From Hyaloperonospora brassicae (taxonomy: Eukaryota > Oomycota > Peronosporomycetes > Peronosporales > Peronosporaceae), in the NCBI GenBank assembly GCA_947650285.1, contig CANTFL010000377.1, forward strand, positions 34,196-98,195: a DNA stretch of 64,000 nt, written 5' to 3'. A program made the translations under genes and the position numbers. The first letter of the stretch is position 1. Every line of letters starts with the position of its first letter. Positions 57,782-64,000 of the stretch are shown in pieces. A model generated the notes under the pieces. It had not been told where the DNA came from. It searched no databases and saw only the letters and a program-made list of their open reading frames with translations.

Positions 57782-59270
57782 ATGGAAATAGAAGTGTCTC
57801 TTGGCCGTCCTCGATCGCGACGTGATCCAAACCCACATGGCTCAACTGGATTTTGGCACTCTCCGCGTTTCTTCGGGGACCCGTCCGCTGCTTCCGCTAC
57901 TCCATCAACCAGAAAGCAATCCAGGTCCACAGAACCTGATCTCCCAATCAAGCGTCCCCGCGCAACGAATGTGACGCGATCCGGAACGGAGTCAGTGGAC
58001 ACCCTCTCAGTCAAGTCAGCCAGTGGGTCCCTGCGATCCACTGGACCAGTGCGATCTACAAAGCGTTTTGGATCGGATGAAACATCCCGCGTATCGGCGC
58101 GATCTTCCATACCGGCGCGTATGACCAGTCTAAAGCTACGTCAGGAATGCACGGACTTTGTCAACCCACGGGTTTGTGGATGAATTCGACTCCCTCCAAG
58201 CAGGAAGAAAGCGGGCACAGAAGGTTCCGGCAATCGATCTGCCTCTCTCAGGTACAGAGCCATTCGACTCTTCCAAAGTAGATACACTATCTGCTTTGTC
58301 TGGATCGCATTCTTATTTACGACGCCGTAGATCGGCGAGGAGTGATCCGCCTTGTTCATGATCAAATCCTGCCCAATCCTCGTGGATTTTCCCAGTCCCA
58401 AGTCTTGATCGCCTCCACTATCGAGTGTATCTGAATGGCCTGCGAGGAGTCAAGTCTCGAAGATGGACATCTTTGGCGAAGCGTTAAGCAACTCCGACGG
58501 ATCGGTCAGCGTAACCAGTGACGCGCGAGGTGCCGAGGATTCCCTGCTTTCGCCAGCTGAATACGATTGTTTGGCCTCGAAACGGGTATCCCGCGCTGAA
58601 TGGTTTCCCGGATACCGCGATCGGGTATTCTGGTCCCACCACCACGTACACCCGTGGTCGGCCCGTCGTGTCAGATTGATCTGCGTGGTGGAGCTGGACG
58701 TAGATACCCTATTTAAGCATCTGACGAGGACGAAAGGGTCCATCTTCCCAGCACCCACAGCTCCTCGATCCAACGCTGATCCAACTGAATCCGAGTAGAT
58801 TCCACAGCTGGTTACTTCGGCTTAATTGTTAGCGCTATACCGGCAAATGCCTTGGTACCAATACCGGAGACAAGTCACATTGGTCTCCTCTTACGCGACT
58901 GGTTGGTTTGCAGCGTTGTCGTCCATGTATCGCGACTTCGAGACCCGGCACCGGCGACCCACGCCTTGTATCGTCCATTTGAGCAACGCGAACGCAAGCC
59001 GGAGCTGGCGCAGAAATTAAAGCAACGCAAACAGCGGCGATCGCGATCCGGACCCCGGTGGAAACCCGTGTTGCGTTCCATCTTTCAGGGATGATCGACG
59101 GGCATTGCGATCTGGACTTGTTGCTGGACCCCTTATTCATGCATCATTCGGCGCCGGTCGAGATGCGTCCATGGTACTCCGGATTTAGCGTTCCACAGAA
59201 GAACATACTTAAACTGGTCTCAGCACTGACGCGTCTGGATTCAGCTGAACCCTGGCGCAACCAGTTTTGA
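57782..59270 (+). pseudogene. Antisense gene of copy 3, linker and conserved C-terminal domain
   Basis: 57782-58183 encodes a Ser/Arg/Pro-rich linker (RSRRDPNPHGSTGFW, TKRFGSDETSRVSARSS). 58463-58798 is a more globular part. 59058-59270 ends with GMIDGHCDLDLLLDPLFMHH, then EMRPWYSGF, and EPWRNQF before the stop. This last block is the counterpart of 48527-48255 in the 14.6-kb element: spacing, Trp and Asp positions and the final PWRNQF are kept. Frame changes lie between the parts. No known domain is recognised. Confidence 0.6.
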
Positions 59271-59569
59271 TCCCGCATTGAGGACCACCCACGTCGTCGA
59301 TCGCCCGTCTGTTCGGCAAGTTTTTTTCAAAGTAGTAGATAGCGATCCAGACCTTCTTTTCACTTGACCTTTCAATACATATCCATCTTTTTCTTCTTCG
59401 TCGATTATCACATTGATTCTATTTATTTGATTTTTTATTTATATCCACTGCGATCGGGTGTTGGCGCCCAAGATCGCCACACACCACACCTCTCCCAATC
59501 CTCCCGCTGCAACCTTCTTGCAGGCCAATTTCGATTCGACACATCGGCTATCCATCCACCGCTGTTTCG

Positions 59570-59810
59570 TGTGATTGCATCACTTCTAAACGATTCTTGC
59601 TGACCCGATCACGATCGAACTCTTGCAGCAAACTCCACAGTTTAAGTCGACCTCTTCTACCCACGTTGGATCGCCCGTACCCTTCCATTGCACCAGATGC
59701 TGGCGTTGAACTCTGCCAAACGGGTACGTCTGCCAAATCGCACATCCATTATCGTCAAATTCAATTTCATCTTCATATAATGTGCGTTCTAAGCTATCTT
59801 CTGGCAGCAT
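59570..59810 (-). pseudogene. Chromodomain region of copy 3
   Basis: GRVQRQHLVQWKGTGDPTWV followed by EEVDLNCGV, then FDRDRVSKNRLEVMQSHE in a shifted frame. This is the same block as at 47800-48000 in the 14.6-kb element. One frameshift is visible. Confidence 0.75.
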
Positions 59811-60169
59811 GGCTTATTCCAAATCTAGCCGATCCGCCTCATCAACATTTAGCTTGTCTCTCGGCCGATCCAGGAAGATCTTCACTCGATTAAGCTTAGA
59901 TATGCGTACCTGTGGGAACAATCGATAGGTATTACCCGAATCTTCTAATCGAACCGCGTGTCTTTCGCAAATTTCCTTACCCGGAATGGTCCGTGCCACA
60001 TGTGTGCCAGCTTTCGGGCGTATCATTTTTTCTACCGATCCAAATCGATCTATATTTGCGATCCAACCTCAATCTCATGTGATCTTGCTCCAGTATTGTG
60101 TCGATCTGCCAGATCTTGAATCGCGATCCTTAGCCGATCGTTAACGACTTCTCTCACTCGCTGATACTG

Positions 60170-61060
60170 ACGCTGTATGTGGTATCGTCATCTTCGGGTT
60201 TCTCGATCCCGTCGTTTGTTGCTTAAAATGGCAAAGTAGCTTCTAGCGTCGATCGTGGTCCCAATCTTGAATCAGGTAGATTAAGTTATCTCCTCGTACA
60301 CTATCCTGTGCCGTATTGATGGTATACGTCAACCCCTCGGCGTATTCGTCCCAACCCTTCTGAATCGTGTTCGTATCGTACATTTTCAGTTCTCTCATCA
60401 GTGTTTGCACAATTATTTCTGCTGTCCCATTCGATTGAGGTAGTTACGCCATAGTTGCACGTTGAGTTTGGCCCGCGATTGATTAAACACTCGGAAGAAA
60501 TCGGATTTAAACTATGGCTCTTGATCGTGGAGGATCCCTTTACTGGCTACAAATTTTCGAAGCTACACACTCCTTGTAACTTTCAGCGACCGTCTGTGCA
60601 GTTCTGGAGTAACATGCCTTGGTGATCACGTACCCTGAAAAATATTTCCATTCACAACAACAGCTCGGTTTTTCCAAAAAAAAGATCGCGCTAGAGACGA
60701 AATGTGATCCATCGCGATTAGCTGAAACGAATATTTGGCTTAGAAATTCTCCTGAGGTTAGCCTGGAAGAACGGGTTTTCCTTTATCCTTCGTGCAATCA
60801 ATACACTCTCCCGCATAACGCTGGACACTCCAGATAGAGTCCTCTCCAGTGAACGCTAGACCGGATTCGTCCGCATGTTCTTCCTATCCCCTGGTGTCTG
60901 CCCTCCGGACTCATATGGTAGTGATGTAGGAAATCTTGGTGCAAAAGTTCCGGTATTACTAAACGAAGAAACTCCACGCTAAATTCTGGATTTTTCGTTG
61001 ATCGAGGGCAGAAAAAAGAAAAGTCCTCTCTCATCTACCTAGTATTCGGACGCGATCCGA
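60170..61060 (-). pseudogene. Integrase relic of copy 3
   Basis: Minus-strand 61034-60798 carries PELLHQDFLHHYHMSPEGRH, then QGIGRTCGRIRSSVHWRGLY, the HHCC region aligned with 46606-46740 in the 14.6-kb element. Further down, core-domain text is present in several frames. No intact frame remains. Confidence 0.65.
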
Positions 61061-61131
61061 GCACATAGCTTCGCTTTTTCAACACTCAAGATTGTTTTTG
61101 CCCCATATTAGGAATCCTTCAGGTTGGCGAT

Positions 61132-61790
61132 TCAACCCTCCTCTTCCTGTGCTTGTTTGATTTTCTCAATTCTGATCCGCCGAACGATTTCCTCTTGCAG
61201 TATTTCCGGCGTCTGTCGTCTCCTTACGGCTGAACTAGTGACAGCAGCTATTTTCACGACCTGATTGACACTTTTGGGTGTCGATAACGCGTCCAACCGA
61301 TATAACGAGTTTAAATTTTGCCGGTCTTGGTCGGATAAAGCGATTGTGAAATGCTCTTGCTGCAAAGACTTGCGTGCCAATCGATCAGCACTCTAATTCT
61401 AGTCCCACTTCATATACAGGACTTCATGGATCGGCCACGATCGGATCTTCTATACAGCCTTATGACGTAGCAACTTCGATTCGGGCGCCTAGCAATCGAT
61501 TTCTCCGCGCATCTGCCGGATCAATAAATTCGAATCTCCACAAATGATGATACTCCCCCGCGTTTGATCGGATAGGAGATCAAAACCTAGTAGCAGTCCA
61601 CGGTACTCAGCCTCGTTCACTGTCAAGTCCTTCGCACATTCGGCTGCTGCAGTCACTATTTTCCATTCTGAAAGCTGTCATACTATTGCGCTATATGCCC
61701 GCCATTTCGTTTAGTCCGGGCCGATCCATCAAAACTGACCACCGACAGACTTCCATCCTCCTCCACCGTTGGTGTTGGCTTACTTATAGT
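61132..61790 (-). pseudogene. Second RNase H and linker relic of copy 3
   Basis: 61380-61132 reads SDQDRQNLNSLYRLDALSTP and ILQEEIVRRIRIEKIKQAQE, the linker conserved in all three copies. Upstream (to about 61790) broken frames show the tail of the extra RNase H (for example a GEIDC-like MRGEIDC block near 61500). Confidence 0.65.
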
Positions 61791-61833
61791 ATGTTTCGGC
61801 TAATTACGAGCGGTGATCGCGATCAACATCTCG

Positions 61834-63622
61834 TCACCCTCTTCGCATAGGGGTTATCCTGGCGGCGAATGTACCAAGCGTTTCATCTTCTCCATTTTCA
61901 CATTTCTTAATCTCAAGCGTCCAAGTCGATAACAACGCCGCCCATCTCCCTAGCCTCCCATTTAAGCCTGAAGATTGTACCATCCAGGATAACGTTGAAT
62001 GACGCGTGAAAACCCTGATGTATCGTGAAACCAATATAGTGTAGCCGATATACAGGATGCGCAGCAGAGCTAAAACTTATTTTTTCACCATTCCATAGTT
62101 AATCACGTTGGATTTTAGCGATCAGCTCGTGAACGTTACGATCCAGTATGTTCCATCGTGTTCTTGTAGAAACGATGCAGATACTGCCCATTTACCATCA
62201 TAGACCACGATCACTGGAGGAAGATCCGGATCGAAGTGTTTAAATATCGTTGCTTAAGCGATCTTACCTTCAACATGGTGAACAAAATTATCGCTTTTTC
62301 TCATCGACTTCTGTCCGTTAAGGTCAGGTCGCCATTTCTAACACAGAAAAACGCTAAATCGCCCCTGTAACATCGATACGATCTGGATCGCGGTCACCTT
62401 GATCTTTGTGATCGTCCACTAGCTCTTCACTCGGTATAGGTGACTCCATTTATTTCATGCGGAGGATTTTCGTGGAATTCTGCTTCGCGTAGTTCGTAGA
62501 GCACTTATGCGTATACTAAAAAGTCTTAAATAAATCGTCTATAGTAATCCAAACTTCCCCGGAACGACTGTGTTTAACGCAGCGTTTGAGGAAACGGGAT
62601 ATTAACCAGCGACCCGACATCTTTTGGGTAGGCTTCCGATCCAGTAAGTGATACTTGATGACCAAAACAATCTACCTTGCGCCGTCCCCAAAAGGTTTGT
62701 TCCAGGCTGATCAACAAACTCCACTTGCCGCATACACGTAGCAATCCTTCCACTCTTTCGTATAGAGCAGTCCACAATGTAGCTGGAAACAATATGTCAT
62801 CGACATACGATCTTTGACTCTAGCATTGAAGGTGTCTGAATGGTGTCCGGATTTACTCCTGTGAACACGTCGATCCGTTTAGACGGCTCTATAGAGAAGG
62901 CGTCTGGATGAGCACCGATCTTTAAATAGCCATACAATGCATTGTCGATTAGGAGTTAGTAACTCTGTATAGCATTCTTTGACCCAAACAGCATCCGTAG
63001 CCACTCAAACAAGCCTGATGGCGTATTGAATGCTATAATCCTTTTGCTCGTTCCGTCATCTTCATTACCTTTTAGGAACCCTTTTGCCATATCCAATGAG
63101 CAGTACCACATCGCTTTGTTCATGTCTTGTGATAGTTCGCTGATCAATGTCATTGGATATAGCCGATCAACCTTGTTAGCTGATTTACTCGTCGCTAGTC
63201 GATACACAATCGAATGTCCTCGCCATTCTTTGTCAGAATTACGACGATCGGCGAAGCCAATGGTGATGTAAACGGTCAAATCAACTTGGCTGATGGCATT
63301 CCTTTGATCAAATCTGCTAAGTTTTTCATGGAATTTGGGCGTTGCTGGCACGTACTTTCTGTGCGATCGGACTTGCTTCTCCCACGTCAATATCGCATAT
63401 CGCCCCCCGTGCGGCCGGGAGGGAGTGCGTTCCCTTTGCCCAATTAAAAAGGAGCTTGTTCCTCCAGATCAGTTGTCTCAATCGATTCTGGTCTCCGGCC
63501 AGCGGTACGTCCAGATCGTCTACCTGAAAATCGTCATTCGCAACTTCGGCTGTAGGCGTAAAAACGATGTCAGGCAATATTGCCATGTGATGATCCACGT
63601 CATTCGATGTACAATTACCCAC
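61834..63622 (-). pseudogene. Pre-RT, reverse transcriptase and first RNase H relic of copy 3
   Basis: 63622-63326: DLDVPLAGDQNRLRQLIWRN and ARGAICDIDVGEASPIAQK, the pre-RT block. 63390-62956: LYPMTLISELSQDMNKAMWY, CSLDMAKGF and FNTPSGLFEWLRMLFGSKNA, the RT palm. 62792-62574: SLEQTFWGRRKVDCFGHQVS and LVNIPFPQTLR. 62034-61834: HSTLSWMVQSSGLNGRLGRW and TLEIKKCENGEDETLG, the RNase H end. The frames change at least four times, so this is a relic. Confidence 0.8.
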
Positions 63623-64000
63623 TTTTATGACAAACGGTAAGAGACGTCCGGATCTTTCGCGATTTAGATCATCCTCCGGACACGGCTTTTCATCGATCGT
63701 TACATCTGAGTGAAGGTCCGGCCTCTTCCTTAAAGGCTGATCGCCGGCTCCGTCGTTCGTCGTATGTTTTCAAAGTATGATAACAACAGGCAGTACGCTT
63801 GTTAATCAATGATCCACGTGTAGGTAGTTGATCACGTCACGCGATCCGTCATGCGGTTAATTGGTGTCCCTATACTTGCTTGTTTAACCTCCTTCAACTA
63901 GCCCCCCGGGTGCTCGAGTGCCTCCTCCTTCTCCTCCATCGTGTTAACTACACGTGATAGTGGCTTCAAACGCGAGAACGACTTCCTCTTCTCGGATCGG

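Larger units (their letters stand above)
55640..64000 (-). mobile_element. Giant Ty3 (Chronos-like) element, copy 3, minus strand, cut by the window end
   Basis: Pol relics run from 63622 down to about 59570 on the minus strand; an antisense gene is on + at 57123-59270; an LTR-like end is at 55640-56964. The order mirrors the element at 38323-52929. Protein blocks match throughout but the DNA is well diverged, so it is an older or separate subfamily. GATC density is again extreme, with eight GATC in about 110 bp near 60020-60140. Confidence 0.8.

Overview
The window looks like repeat-rich, gene-poor chromosomal DNA of a plant-pathogenic oomycete, probably a downy mildew or Phytophthora relative (Peronosporaceae). 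Grounds: a small secreted protein with an EER and a degenerate RXLR motif; directly upstream of it a match to the oomycete Inr+FPR core promoter (GCTCATTTCTCAAGTTT); a gene with three very short introns (61-75 bp); and Ty3 retroelements of the oomycete type, one family carrying two RNase H domains. Only two genes look intact and host-like: a four-exon mitochondrial-type short-chain dehydrogenase (HSD17B10 family, 12120-13101) and the secreted effector-like gene (33599-34096).

Layout. 1-6614: decayed + strand copy of a giant GATC-rich Ty3 element (RNase H, second RNase H, integrase, chromodomain, antisense zone, 3' LTR). 6615-12119: mostly non-coding, with a solo LTR (7197-7644) and an old repeat. 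12120-13101: dehydrogenase. 13102-20056: sparse, with a truncated 5S rRNA and a tRNA-derived SINE-like sequence side by side. 20057-28691: inverted LTR (20057-20447), inverted 258-bp spacer, then a Ty3 chromovirus (20706-28691, 390-bp LTRs) with gag-pol on + and a two-ORF antisense gene on -. 28788-29793: MULE transposase relic. 33092-33393: possible solo LTR; 33531-34096: effector promoter and gene. 34901-35372 and 36159-36598: two solo LTRs, the second splitting a pogo/CENP-B-like transposase relic. 38323-52929: complete 14.6-kb Ty3 element with 1.8-kb LTRs and CTAG target duplications. 55640-64000: a third copy of that giant family, on the - strand and running off the window.

The most striking signal is not a gene. 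The chromovirus and all the LTRs related to it are tiled, about every 40 bp, with short near-perfect hairpins. These run through coding and non-coding DNA, and through sense and antisense genes. In the diverged solo LTRs the hairpins sit at the same places with compensatory arm changes. The second element family has its own base-level signature, a very high density of GATC. Both families carry a gene on the strand opposite pol between the chromodomain and the 3' LTR. In the giant family this antisense protein is conserved between two diverged copies (C-terminal CDLD...PWRNQF block). The flanking 5-mers of the inverted LTR and the chromovirus show that recombination between opposed LTRs flipped the 258-bp spacer.
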